A stretch of 64,000 nt of DNA from Xestospongia bergquistia (taxonomy: Eukaryota; Porifera; Demospongiae; Haplosclerida; Petrosiidae): NCBI GenBank assembly GCA_963965975.1, contig OZ014417.1:6057821-6121820 (forward strand), written 5' to 3'. The stretch's first letter is position 1. Every line of letters starts with the position of its first letter. This document shows, piece after piece, positions 13,201 to 24,800 of this stretch. A model generated the notes under the pieces. It did no database searches. It had not been told where the DNA came from and saw nothing but the letters and a program-made list of their open reading frames with translations. A program made the position numbers and the translations under genes.

Positions 13201-13542
13201 ATAGATAACATCTGGAGACTATTTTTTCCTGGCCCAGTCCCACATATTGATTATAAACACTACCATATTAAATAATAGTATATAAGAAAGCCATGCAAAT
13301 ATACAAAGTTATTATTCATCATTCTAACCCATCTCAATAAATATGTCCCTACCAGCCACATAAGGTGTAAGTAGCACGATATCTAACATATGATGTTACA
13401 CAAATACATAGTATGAACAAGATGCTACAGCATGACAACTGCATATGATAAGACAGATTACAATAATACAGTGTTACAATAAAGCTAACACTTCTATCAA
13501 AACTGTATAGCAAAGCAATACTACAATCAATAGCCTCATCAT
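10290..13542 (-). pseudogene. Copy B1: receptor-like pseudogene with an inverted duplication in the membrane exon
   Basis: Minus-strand exons: signal peptide 13490-13542 (starts MMRLLIVVLLCYTVLI), EMI first half 13329-13438 (frame lost, early TAA), a calcium-binding EGF remnant about 12186-12290, FN3-3 about 11960-12110 and 11782-11873, FN3-4 (5' part missing) about 11597-11750, a short exon about 11493-11554, the juxtamembrane/membrane exon 10740-11442, a cytoplasmic exon near 10640-10680, and a Tyr-rich exon about 10320-10385 containing YDQM. No EGF repeats and no FN3-1 or FN3-2 were found. The membrane exon is interrupted by an inverted copy of its own first half (separate entry). The lesions make a functional product very unlikely. 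Confidence 0.7.
11031..11442. repeat. Large near-perfect palindrome, arms about 205 bp
   Basis: The left arm 11031-11235 is the reverse complement of the right arm 11237-11442 with only a few mismatches and a one-base centre. The right arm is the first half of the juxtamembrane exon of B1 in its proper minus orientation. The left arm is the same piece inverted, after which the exon resumes at about 11025. Both arms share changes not seen in genes C and D, for example near the centre, so the inverted copy was made from this locus. Confidence 0.9.
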
Positions 13543-14860
13543 TTTAGAGTTTGACCACTGACTACAAAATATATGTAATTCACTTTAAAACTGATTGGTT
13601 GATTTAAGTCATTAGGTGCAACAATGTATGTTTGAGAACATTCTCAACTGTGGTGACACCTCAAGTGATCAATATGATGACAAAAACATTATCAAGGGGA
13701 CCCTGGACTTGATATGATAAAGGCTCAATTACCTTCGCAACATTCACTGGGATGCACTCGTCTAGTCCTCTGACCCCATGAACATAATATTATAGTTTGC
13801 TACTGACTTTCTTCCCCCTCAGCAGTTCAGATCAAAAGATAGTTGTATTTGTCTGAGTTTTGATATGATGCTTGAGAGAGATGTAGCAATCCTATCTTAC
13901 ATATTATCTTCTAACTTACTAATGCCGTCAATGCTTGATTATATTCTGGTTCATAAAATATTTAAATTCATGGTTAGTAGAATCAGGGACATTATTTGAC
14001 AATTTGATCTGGAATTCCAAAAATTTCCTTCAGTTTCTTAACACTAAAATAATATATCACTATAGTAAATGCTATTATATATGACAAAACTTATAAAGTC
14101 ATTATTACTGCTTTCAATCTGCAGACTATACTATCTTCATACCTAGGCATTCAGTGATAAAACATTTGGGTATATGAGGCTACTATTATACATATCATTT
14201 AGTGTGACCTGAGGAAATAGTTATTCAGTCATACTTATTACATTACTTAAAATTTGCCTTATTAACAAACGACATTTTTATACCTGTCTTGATACTCCCT
14301 ATACATAAAATAGACCAGATCTAATTTAAAATACAATACTGATCAAGTCTATTGTTCTTCCTTTGTCTGTCAACTTTCTTTGATTATTATGCAAGCCTTT
14401 TGTGCTTTTCAGTAGTTTTTAAACTTTGAAAATTCATTTGGCAAGCCTCTGTATGAATTACAAGTGTAGGTACCATTTGTCCCTTTAAATTAAAGTTACT
14501 CCAATTACACTTAAAGAAACCTCAAGTTCGTGACTTAGCAAATACAATTTTAATTGCATCTTTGTTAGTTAAATTTATGAAAATTTTAATATCATGATAC
14601 AATTTTGTGAACTCAAAATAAATAAATTGTCATTATTATTAGACTAATGTTCAACAGTAGCAAAATTCTTATGAAAACATTCAAGGAGAAGTTACTGGGT
14701 TTTATTAATGAAAGCCAGTAGTTTATCATTGAATATTAGTTGCGATCCATGGTATATTAATTTAATCTATATTTGCAACAACATAGATAATTCAACACTT
14801 TTTACAAGGATTTGTGAAAAAAAATCATGAAAAATAAAAATAAAGAATTATCTGCCTCTT
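13543..14860. other. Intergenic DNA with an old relative of the gene C/D 3' flank
   Basis: No gene is supported. The part at about 14331-14600 is visibly related to 31236-31420 and 60310-60500, the DNA about 2 kb downstream of genes C and D. A short stretch near 13585-13620 resembles the terminal repeat of the MITE at 25103. Confidence 0.45.
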
Positions 14861-15224
14861 ACGGAAGCCGCAGACGGACATTCAATTCCTATTTCTTATT
14901 TCTTCCGCGAACGTTGGCGCATTTAAAAATCCCAATTAACGACCAGTTAATGAATTCCAATTTCTAATTCTTATTTCAATTTTTGGCATGTGTGGTATTC
15001 TAAGCTTTTCTTGTTACTTAATAAAACGCGGAGAGCGAGTACTACGAGCTGTCTTTTAGAATCGAGAGCCAGCGAGATGTTTCCAGTTGGGTTGGGTCCC
15101 TGATTTTGGTTGTATATTTGTAGGTCTATTATTTAGAAAAAACGAGAACGGACATTCAAACTCCGTATAACCCCGTTTAATTGAAATTTGAAATAGGAAT
15201 TGAATGTCCGTCTGAGGCTTCCGT
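14861..15224 (+). mobile_element. Intact-looking MITE, ACGGAAGCC family, long subfamily
   Basis: A 364-bp unit with terminal inverted repeats: left ACGGAAGCCGCAGACGGACA, right (reverse complement) ACGGAAGCCTCAGACGGACA. It has no coding capacity. It is nearly the same length as the copy at 6006-6370. I could not see a convincing target-site duplication. The superfamily is undecided. Confidence 0.8.
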
Positions 15225-16062
15225 AGGACTCTATAGTTTTTGCTCATTTCCCTAACCTGTTTACTGACTGTGCTGTCAACATAGATGCAGCTTATCATGA
15301 GTCAATATCTAGTGAAGATATATTAAAGTTTTGTATAGTTATTACAATCATTCTTATATTTATTAAAAACATATAAAGTAATAAACTGATTTATTAATAA
15401 ATATACCTGGTTTGTATATCGAAACAACTTTTATCAGACGCCAATGCCGTTATGCAAGTAAATAAGCTTACTTAATGAATTTGTTTATTAATAAAATGGT
15501 TTTTCTTTTTTACTAACAAAAAGAACGTACGACAATCAAACAAATGACCAAAGCAAATAAAAAGTAAACTCACTAAGTAAATGTGAAAGAAAAAAGGGAA
15601 ATAATAAACATTTATCGTTTCGATCTATTTTGCTTATGCAAAATTGTTGTATCCTTTTGTTAGCAAAAGAAACAGACGGTTAATTTGTATTAATAATTAT
15701 TAAATTAATGTTTTATTAACTAAAGTTACGCACGCGCAGAACGGCACCAGCGTCGTAATAAAAGTTGCGACTATATGTGTTAACACAACTTAGTAGTTTA
15801 CTACCTACTTCTTTGTTGTTAAATTGAAGACTTGAAACTATCTGCTATCCAGGCGTACCAACTGTGGGTTGTGTGTGCACTATTCTCCGTAACAGTTGTA
15901 AGTTGGTCTGCACTATATTTAATTTCAACCATTGATTTGTAATAGTAATAACAAATATTTAAATTTTAATTTGAAATCTTTGAAATACAAAGATATAATT
16001 ATATCTGCATTACTTTAAGTTTGCTTTAAATTTTGTAACACCACTGTTATCTGGCGTGTCCA

Positions 16063-17254
16063 TAGTCTCGCAAGGCCAAACCTTTTGCTTAGAAAGGAAG
16101 GGTCTGATCTATCACGCACAGTTGCCTCCTTCCCAAAGCATTCCTGGGGAAACCATAGTTTGGTCAACAGTTACTTGAGCAAACAACTATACGTTTACGT
16201 AGAAAGTAATGTGTTAATTACTGCTAACAAAGTTTCACCTGTTTCTTCTGGACTTGAAATTCTGGAAGCTGCTGTTGTCCTATTCGTTGTTTTTAGGTCT
16301 TTGTATCTATTTTATGTGAAAATAATCTCCCAAGACAGTAACATTTTTTCCTGCTTGCTGCTATGATGATTTGGTCCTTGGGTTCATACTGGAAAAGTGA
16401 GATTATCTCCAGAAAATCAGGTAAAAAGTTTCTTGAAATATCATCTATTCTATCCAGAAACCACTACTTTTGTCAAAAGTGCAGCAATTCCCCCTCAGTT
16501 TAAGAAGTTACGTCAGTTTCTTCTTGACAATGTTTCCAATGACCAGTACTAGCTTCAACATTACCAGTAATAACAAATCCACATGAATCAGAGTGATAGG
16601 ATTAGAAATCTAAAAGTTGAAAAAAGCTTTCTACGTGAGAAAGATGATACTATGCCATTAGCAAAACGTCTCTGTCATTATAGTTCACCTCCTGAAGTTT
16701 ATACGAGTTATGTATAATTTTATGTTTGTAGTTTGTTAGTGTGTGATAAACAATAATATCTCTATTATCATGTGTCAATGCTTTCGTTTCCTTCAGGTTG
16801 ACATACAATATCAGAAGAGTTTCATAAGCTACTCAAAATAAAAAAAGACCTTGGAAAAGTCATTGCCAGAATAAGTAGATTGATATTGCTCAAAAATAAT
16901 CTTATTATCATAAAACGACTCACTGCTAAATTACATACATTACTATAATCAAAAATATCTTCTCTTTGCTCTGAACATATAACATGTATACATTCCATAC
17001 AGCTAGTAAAGCTTATATAACCTTTATCTTCCTAGATCTGGACTAAGTCTGTCGTATTCCGACTTAGCTAACACTTCTTGGACAACCTAGTGGTCATCTT
17101 TTCAACATACTGATTAACGTGGTTCACTATGTTTACATTAACACACGTAATTTTTACATGTACAAACCACCGTTAAATGATGTTACAAAGTTAATAAAAG
17201 TCTTTTTCGACACCTGTACTATGCGTGGTTGCTAGACCTGGCCTTGCAAGACTA
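16063..17254. mobile_element. Mutator-like DNA element with 9-bp target duplication
   Basis: The left end TAGTCTCGCAAGGCC and the right end (reverse complement) TAGTCTTGCAAGGCC form terminal inverted repeats. The 9 bases GCGTGTCCA flank both sides exactly (16054-16062 and 17255-17263), a length typical of Mutator-like elements. A 93-codon open frame at 16085-16366 and exon-like stretches near 16400-16690 are present, but no transposase motif was recognised, so it is probably non-autonomous or decayed. The same element at the same relative place in copy 2 shows that it was there before the segmental duplication. Confidence 0.7.
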
Positions 17255-20200
17255 GCGTGTCCAAGAATTGCTACGTTTCCCTACATCGTTTACTGATTTT
17301 GTCTTTTCATATCAATATGACTATCAGTTGCATACTACACAGACTACATGGCCATCAGTAGTTTATTTTAACTCGTATATTCCATATTATGTAAAATAGT
17401 AATAATGATATAGATGGAAATCGGGAGATGAGAATAAACCTATTGGTAACAAAATAAAAAAGGATTAAGAACAAGCATTGGGCATGGTTAACTTTATATG
17501 CAAATATTTAGTTACTTGCTATGAACTTGTAAGTATTCTTTTTTCTGAATTTCTAGCATTAAAATATACACGATTAGTGTCAATTGAGTCATTATTTTTG
17601 TAATAGTACGTAGTTTGCTGTGCCTACGTACTGAGTGCCACCCTTTTTGCTAATCTCTAAATAAATTTGTTGATCAATAACATTATTATATAAACAGATT
17701 GTAACACAATCGCATTAACAAAATACAAATATAATTGCACAAATAATTATGATTATAATGCTAAATATAAAAAAAGTTAAGTTATACACTTTTCCATTTT
17801 GCATATCCTCCCTCTATAACTTCCTGAACAAAATAAAAAAGTTACAATGGATATAGTAATAACTACATGAACAATATGTTAACTGACAAACATTAGCTGT
17901 CTTTATTTTATCTTTTATTAGCTGAACATGTCAGTCTTAAAATATTAAATTCTATGTTGAAATTAAATTACTTGATGATATTGTAACTTAAAGAGTATAA
18001 GTATTGTCTACTTTATTATTGATGCTATACGTCTGTAAATTAATATGTCAACAGGAGGTTAAAACAAGTGGCAGGACCCTATGCCTTGCTAGAACAATCA
18101 CATTGTTGTCGAAGTAGATTGGTTGTTAATCTGATACATTGTCACTTGTAATTTGGTTGCAATTCATGTCTATAAAATACATTAAAGTGATAAATTAACT
18201 GCATTAACTATTAATTAATATTAAACTGCACAGCCATGCAGTGTATTCTCAAAAAGTCTACATGTTAAGTATAGTCAATGAGTAGATGTTAGTAAGGATG
18301 AGAGTATGACTTTTATTATTTTAAAGCAAAATATGTCCATTTTAAGTGACTATACATGGATTGGTTAGATCAACCAATTTGTAGTTATAGTGAATTTAAC
18401 AAGTCAATAAAACGTTTTCCCTAATATGAAGAAATGGCAAATGTGGAAGTTACATCATTCTTCACAAGAAGTAATAAATTGCAACAATACAATCTAACTA
18501 TTTAGCTCTCTTTTTATAATAAACAATTTGAATATGCCTTTTCTAAATGAATGTTTTTAATTTAATGGTTTAGATATATTACTATATGCCTTTAATGGCT
18601 TAATGTTTTTAGGTGTTTGCTTTTGTGTAAAGTAAATATATCTATAACTTGTTAGGTTTATTTTGTTAATGGTGTAGAGTTGGTTTAGTTAATTGAACGT
18701 AGTGTGAATTCACATAATTTAAAGGTTGTTTTTGATAACAGAATGAATTAAGGAATACAGATAGTGTTTTTTATATTTTTCATTCTATACTACCATAACA
18801 ATTGACATGTTAACAGGATTAAAAACAAGTGACATGCCCTACACAGTCTGTTTTTGACCACACCATCATTACAACACATTCCTGTTTAACTGATTAATGT
18901 CACTTAAATTTTTATTGCACACATGCCTACAAAATCATTAAAATAATTATATTAACAGTTGAAGTGAATTCAACATGTAAATAAAATTATTTTTTCTAAA
19001 ACGAAGTGATGGCTAACAAGGCAGTTGTATCATCATGCACAAGTAATAATAAATTGAACAGTAATTATATTATAACTATTTAGATCTATTAGATCTGTTG
19101 AGAAACAATTTCATTCTGACTTTTTTAAATGGAGTGTTTAAATAAATTTGTGGCTTAGATATCAAACTAGATGTTTACAATGGCATATCTTTTAAGATAT
19201 TTTTTTGTTTAACGTGAATAATTATGTCTTTAATCTGTTAAGCTTATCTTGCTAATGGTGTAGAGTTTACTTAGTGCAATAAACATAAATGTAGGCTCGC
19301 ACTTTACAGTATGGATTACACATTTGACAAATAAATGAAGATTGCCATTTAATTGTATCTCAACAGTCTTGTACTTTTGGAAGTAAGTAAAGACAATTTC
19401 CTGCTATAATTTTCAGCTTAAAACAGAATCAATAACATATGAGCGATAACCCAGTAATTTTATACCCAGCTACTATGCATAGAATTTCTTTGTTGCACTA
19501 CAAGAATAGTTAATACAAGTTCTGAGCTACTTGTTGTTATTGCTCATTTACTTAGTTATTAATAACTACATTTATATCATAATGGAAAAATTTCTAAAAA
19601 TAAAGCTAATTTAGGGATGGATAATATCAGTCCAATAAAAAGAATGAAAATAAGAGAGTAGGGATGGCAATTGCGTTATTATCGCTATGAAATAGGTGTT
19701 GTCAATAACTCTACATTTATGCAATTAGGTAGTTATGTAATAAGTTAATCTGTATGTGTTGATTACTGTATATGTAATTAAAACCTAGGTGTTAAATAGT
19801 ATTAATTAGAGTATTAAATTTTAAGCTCACCTATTTTAGTCCTTCCTTTGAGCTATATTTATGCCTGTTGCTATTTATGTTGTGATCCTTTGTACTTCCA
19901 ATTGAACTTTTGGAAAAACCTTATGAGCCCAGTCTCCAATTCTCGAGTCTTCACTGAAAGTGTGCTTTTTTAAAGGTTTTTCAGACTTTCAAAGCTTTTT
20001 CTTCTTTTGACGCTCCTTTTGGCAGGATTCATAAGAAGTAAAGAAGTTTTGCTACCGTCCACTATAGTTTGGTGGCTACCAGTGCTGTGTTCGCCGAGTA
20101 AAGCAGTTCAAAGCCAGGTAACGAGCACACAAACTACAGTAACCGTCGCTATATTTGCTCACACAATTAAAAATTGAGCAAGCAACTAAAAAAATTCTAA

Positions 20201-21850
20201 CAAATAAAGTTAATATTGGGATGGGTAATGTCAGTCCAATACAAATAGGGATGTCAATTGCATCATCATTCCTATGAAATAGATCTATCATATAGAGTAG
20301 CATAAACAGGAAGGTAACTATCTAAATTAGTTATATGAGTGATTGCATTCTGTGCCTGTGACGTTATGTAGGTGTAAAGCAATTGCAATTCCAACTATTT
20401 TGTTTGTATTTTTTGTATTGGACTGATATTAACTTTCCATAAATTTACTTATTTTTAGAAGATATTTGTAGCAATTTACTCAATCATGGTAGATGCTATT
20501 ACATGGTAATATTCAATACTAGTACTCATGCAGATTGAGTACTAAGGATATTATATTGTTCATAACCTCCTCCCTAAACATTCGTAAAGTGTAGGTTAGC
20601 ATCTGTTTTACAATTTTACAAATGACACTTAAGAGTTTTGTATTCTTACATGATCAGTTGACTTTTATTATATAACCACACTAAAGAGCATCAGAGCTAC
20701 TAAAGAGAGTTGTTTTTCTCATCTGTTATTGATTGTGTCTATGTTAAGAAACAAGGGATGTTCATAATTACTTTATCATATAATGATGACAAGTAAGTTG
20801 ATCACCAGTTTTACATAATTAATTAAATTACAATGAAATATAATACAAAATTTAAAACATATAGAAATATTACTGACTTTTATCAAATATAAGTTATAAG
20901 TTTCCTTTTTATAAGATGCCCCACTATGACAAAAAAATTTTCTACGTCAATCTATTACATCTAAGAGAAAAATAAAGAATCATGAGATAAGAATGTAGTT
21001 AAATTATTAAATGAATGGAAATCAAGGGTATAGATATCCATTTCTATTTTGTAATTTCCTGCTCTACTTTTAATTTATATATCTCACCAATCAATTCTTT
21101 TATCACATCGTTTAGCAACATACTAAGCCGAAATAACAAATATATAATAGTATTAATAGGGAATTCTTAGACTTTAGTATATCTTCAAACATATTCTGTA
21201 TTAACACACCCAGAATTAGCAGTTATGTTAATTGACAATATTATGATTGTCAGAGAACTTACTTGAATGGTCATCAATATAGAGGTACTGGGTTTACTTA
21301 TATTTAACATGATGTATGAATTGAAGATCTTTTTCTAAAATGAAAAGTTGTTTTTCAATATCATCTGTTTAAGTAAGATGTATGGAAATAAAATTAACTC
21401 AGAACAGTTTCACATCAATAGAACTGCATGAAAATAAATAAACAAATCAAATAGTAGATCTTAGCTTGATGTCTACCACAACATTACAAAACGTTCAAGT
21501 ATAATCAGTATTGCAAGCAATGATAACATAGCAATAACCAACTAACCTGTCACATTCAGGTGAGTGTAACATTATACACAACAAACATCTACTAAACATT
21601 GGGCAAGCTGTTTCTTTAATGACAACTTGAAATTTCTTACTTCTAAATCATTGAACTCTACACATACACAGTTAAATTAAACATAAACATGTGTGTTTAG
21701 AGATTAAGTTTTGGGTTGTACATTGTACTAAAATGTAGAAATTTTATATTGCGTACAGCCATCCTCTATATTTCAAGAATGTGTTAAATATCTAATGGCA
21801 TCATTTGTGTATTTGTTTTAATTTAGAGATAAAAACACCTGATTTATTAA
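17255..21850. other. Upstream DNA of gene C, no supported gene
   Basis: AT-rich and largely matched by 48015-52226. A minus-strand frame at 20076-20303 has a hydrophobic segment and recurs at 50581-50787. A diverged relative of its middle part lies near 19600-19760, so a local duplication exists. The plus-strand frame at 50296-50496 is broken in this copy. No family was recognised and conservation here only reflects the recent duplication. Near 21014-21070 is a possible fossil of the short MITE subfamily, also seen at 42094 and 51390. Confidence 0.4.
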
Positions 21851-21853
21851 AAC

Positions 21854-21861
21854 TATATAAA
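21854..21861 (+). promoter_or_regulatory. Candidate TATA box of gene C
   Basis: TATATAAA lies 35 bases upstream of the ATG, in a block of about 200 bp that is conserved before the start of C, D and fragment E. An AG preceded by a T-rich run lies between it and the ATG (ttttacag), so this could instead be the end of a 5' UTR intron. Confidence 0.35.
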
Positions 21862-21895
21862 ATTTTAATTTTACAGTTAGTGTTGAAACTCTAAA

Positions 21896-24800
21896 ATGAA
21901 GAAGCTTGTGATTGTTTTGTTTTGTTATACACTTTTGATGGATAGGTAAGCTTTATTATGCGACTGTATTATTGTAATATGTTTTATCATATACAGTTGT
22001 CATGCTGTATCATCTTGCTCACAATATGTAGCTGTCTCTTCTGTAAGATCATTTGTTGGATACTATGTAACTTACAACTCATGTGTTGTTAGGAAAAGAA
22101 GTAATTGTCAAAGCAGGTTAGTATGATACTTTCTATTAAATATTTTTATATATTTATAATTAATATTTTTTTAATAATACATATGACATCATACATTCCT
22201 AACATTATTTCTATTAATTAGATTATTCTTGACAGTGGTTAAAAAATCTTATATATATTTAGCAACAAAACTTAGTTAAAAAAATAATTTATATGCTTAT
22301 CTTCTTAGATATACATGCAAATAATACAGCAATAACAAATACATATTTATACTATAATATAGTACTCATTCTATGACAAAATATAAAGTGACTTACAATC
22401 TTCAACTGCAATGTTGTTCAGGTTATGGTCCTATGGCTGCTGGACCAAACTGTCTACGTAAGTTATACTTACTATTGACATACACAGAACATTATAATAT
22501 CATAATTTAGCAATTTGCAATCCAACATGTAGCACTAACATGGAATGCTCAGCTCCTGACACTTGTACATGTGTCAGTGGATGGAAAGGCAGTAACTGCT
22601 TAACACGTATGGTTACATTTTCTTGTGGACACATAATTATTGTTTCCTGTCAACACAGCAATTTGCAGTTCAACATGTGGCACTAACAAACAATGTACAG
22701 CTCCTGACACTTGTACATGTCTCAGTGGATGGAAAGGCAGTAACTGCTTAACACGTATGGTTACATTTTCTTGTGGACACATTATTGCTTCCTCTCATCA
22801 CAGCAATTTGCAGTTCAACATGTGGCACTAACAAACAATGTACAGCTCCTGACACTTGTACATGTGTCAGTGGATGGAAAGGCAGTAACTGCTTAACACG
22901 TATGGTTACATTTTCTTGTGGACACATAATTATTGTTTCCTGTCAACACAGCAATTTGCAGTTCAACATGTGGCACTAACAAACAATGTACAGCTCCTGA
23001 CACTTGTACATGTCTCAGTGGATGGAAAGGCAGTAACTGCTTAACACGTATGGCTACATTTTCTTGTAGACACATTATTGCTTCTTCTCATCACAGCAAT
23101 TTGCAGTTCAACATGTGGCACTAACAAACAATGTACAGCTCCTGACACTTGTACATGTCTCAGTGGATGGAAAGGCAGTAACTGCTTAACACGTATGGCT
23201 ACATTTTCTTGTGGACACATTATTGCTTCTTCTCATCACAGCAATTTGCAGTTCAACATGTGGCACTAACAAACAATGTACAGCTCCTGACACTTGTACA
23301 TGTGTCAGTGGATGGAAAGGCAGTAACTGCTTAACACGTATGGTTACATTCTCTTGTGGACACATTATTGCTTCTTCTCATCACAGCAATTTGTAGTTCA
23401 ACATGTGGCACTAACAAACAATGTACAGCTCCTGACACTTGTACATGTGTCAGTGGATGGAAAGGCAGTAACTGCTTAACACGTATGGTTACATTTTCTT
23501 GTGGACACATTATTGCTTCCTCTCATCACAGCAATTTGCAGTTCAACATGTGGCACTAACAAACAATGTACAGCTCCTGACACTTGTACATGTGTCAGTG
23601 GATGGAAAGGCAGTAACTGCTTAACACGTATGGCTACATTTTCTTGTAGACACATTATTGCTTCTTCTCATCACAGCAATATGCAGTTCAACATGTGGCA
23701 CTAACAAACAATGTACAGCTCCTGACACTTGTACATGTGTCAGTGGATGGAAAGGCAGTAACTGCTTAACACGTATGGTTACATTTTCTTGTGGACACAT
23801 TATTGCTTCTTCTCATCACAGCAATTTGCAGTTCAACATGTGGCACTAACAAACAATGTACAGCTCCTGAAACTTGTACATGTGTCAGTGGATGGAAAGG
23901 CAGTAACTGCTTAACACGTATGGCTACATTTTCTTGTAGACACATTATTGCTTCTTCTCATCGCAGCAATTTGCAGTTCAACATGTGGCACTAACAAACA
24001 ATGTACAGCTCCTGACACTTGTACATGTGTCAGTGGATGGAAAGGCAGTAACTGCTTAACACGTATGGTTACATTTTCTTGTGGACACATTATTGCTTCC
24101 TCTCATCACAGCAATTTGCAGTTCAACATGTGGCACTAACAAACAATGTACAGCTCCTGACACTTGTACATGTGTCAGTGGATGGAAAGGCAGTAACTGC
24201 TTAACACGTATGGTTACATTTTCTTGTGGACACATTATTGCTTCTTCTCATCACAGCAATTTGCAGTTCAACATGTGGCACTAACAAACAATGTACAGCT
24301 CCTGAAACTTGTACATGTGTCAGTGGATGGAAAGGCAGTAACTGCTTAACACGTATGGCTACATTTTCTTGTAGACACATTATTGCTTCTTCTCATCGCA
24401 GCAATTTGCAGTTCAACATGTGGCACTAACAAACAATGTACAGCTCCTGACACTTGTACATGTGTCAGTGGATGGAAAGGCAGTAACTGCTTAACACGTA
24501 TAGTTACATTTTCTTGTGGACACATTATTGCTTCCTCTCATCACAGCAATTTGCAGTTCAACTTGTGGTACTAACAAACAATGTACAGCTCCTGACACTT
24601 GTACATGTGTCAGTGGATGGACAGGCAGTGACTGCTTGACATGTATGGTTACATTTTCTTGTAGACACATTGCAATTATTAATTACTCTCAACACAGCAC
24701 TTTGCAGTTCAACATGTGGCACTAACAAGCAATGTACAGCTCCTGACACTTGTACATGTGTCAATGGATGGACAGGCAATGACTGTTTAACAGGTATTGT

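Noticed and set aside
22600-24779. Many overlapping plus and minus open frames of 60-73 codons across the EGF array
   Set aside because: They are periodic by-products of the 145-bp unit. Plus-strand frames read from an intron into an exon, and the minus-strand ones are antisense shadows. Spliced 96-bp exons explain all of them.
22511-24793. CRISPR-like regular repeat and spacer pattern
   Set aside because: The unit is 145 bp, the 'spacers' are as conserved as the 'repeats', and the repeat is a cysteine-rich coding exon.
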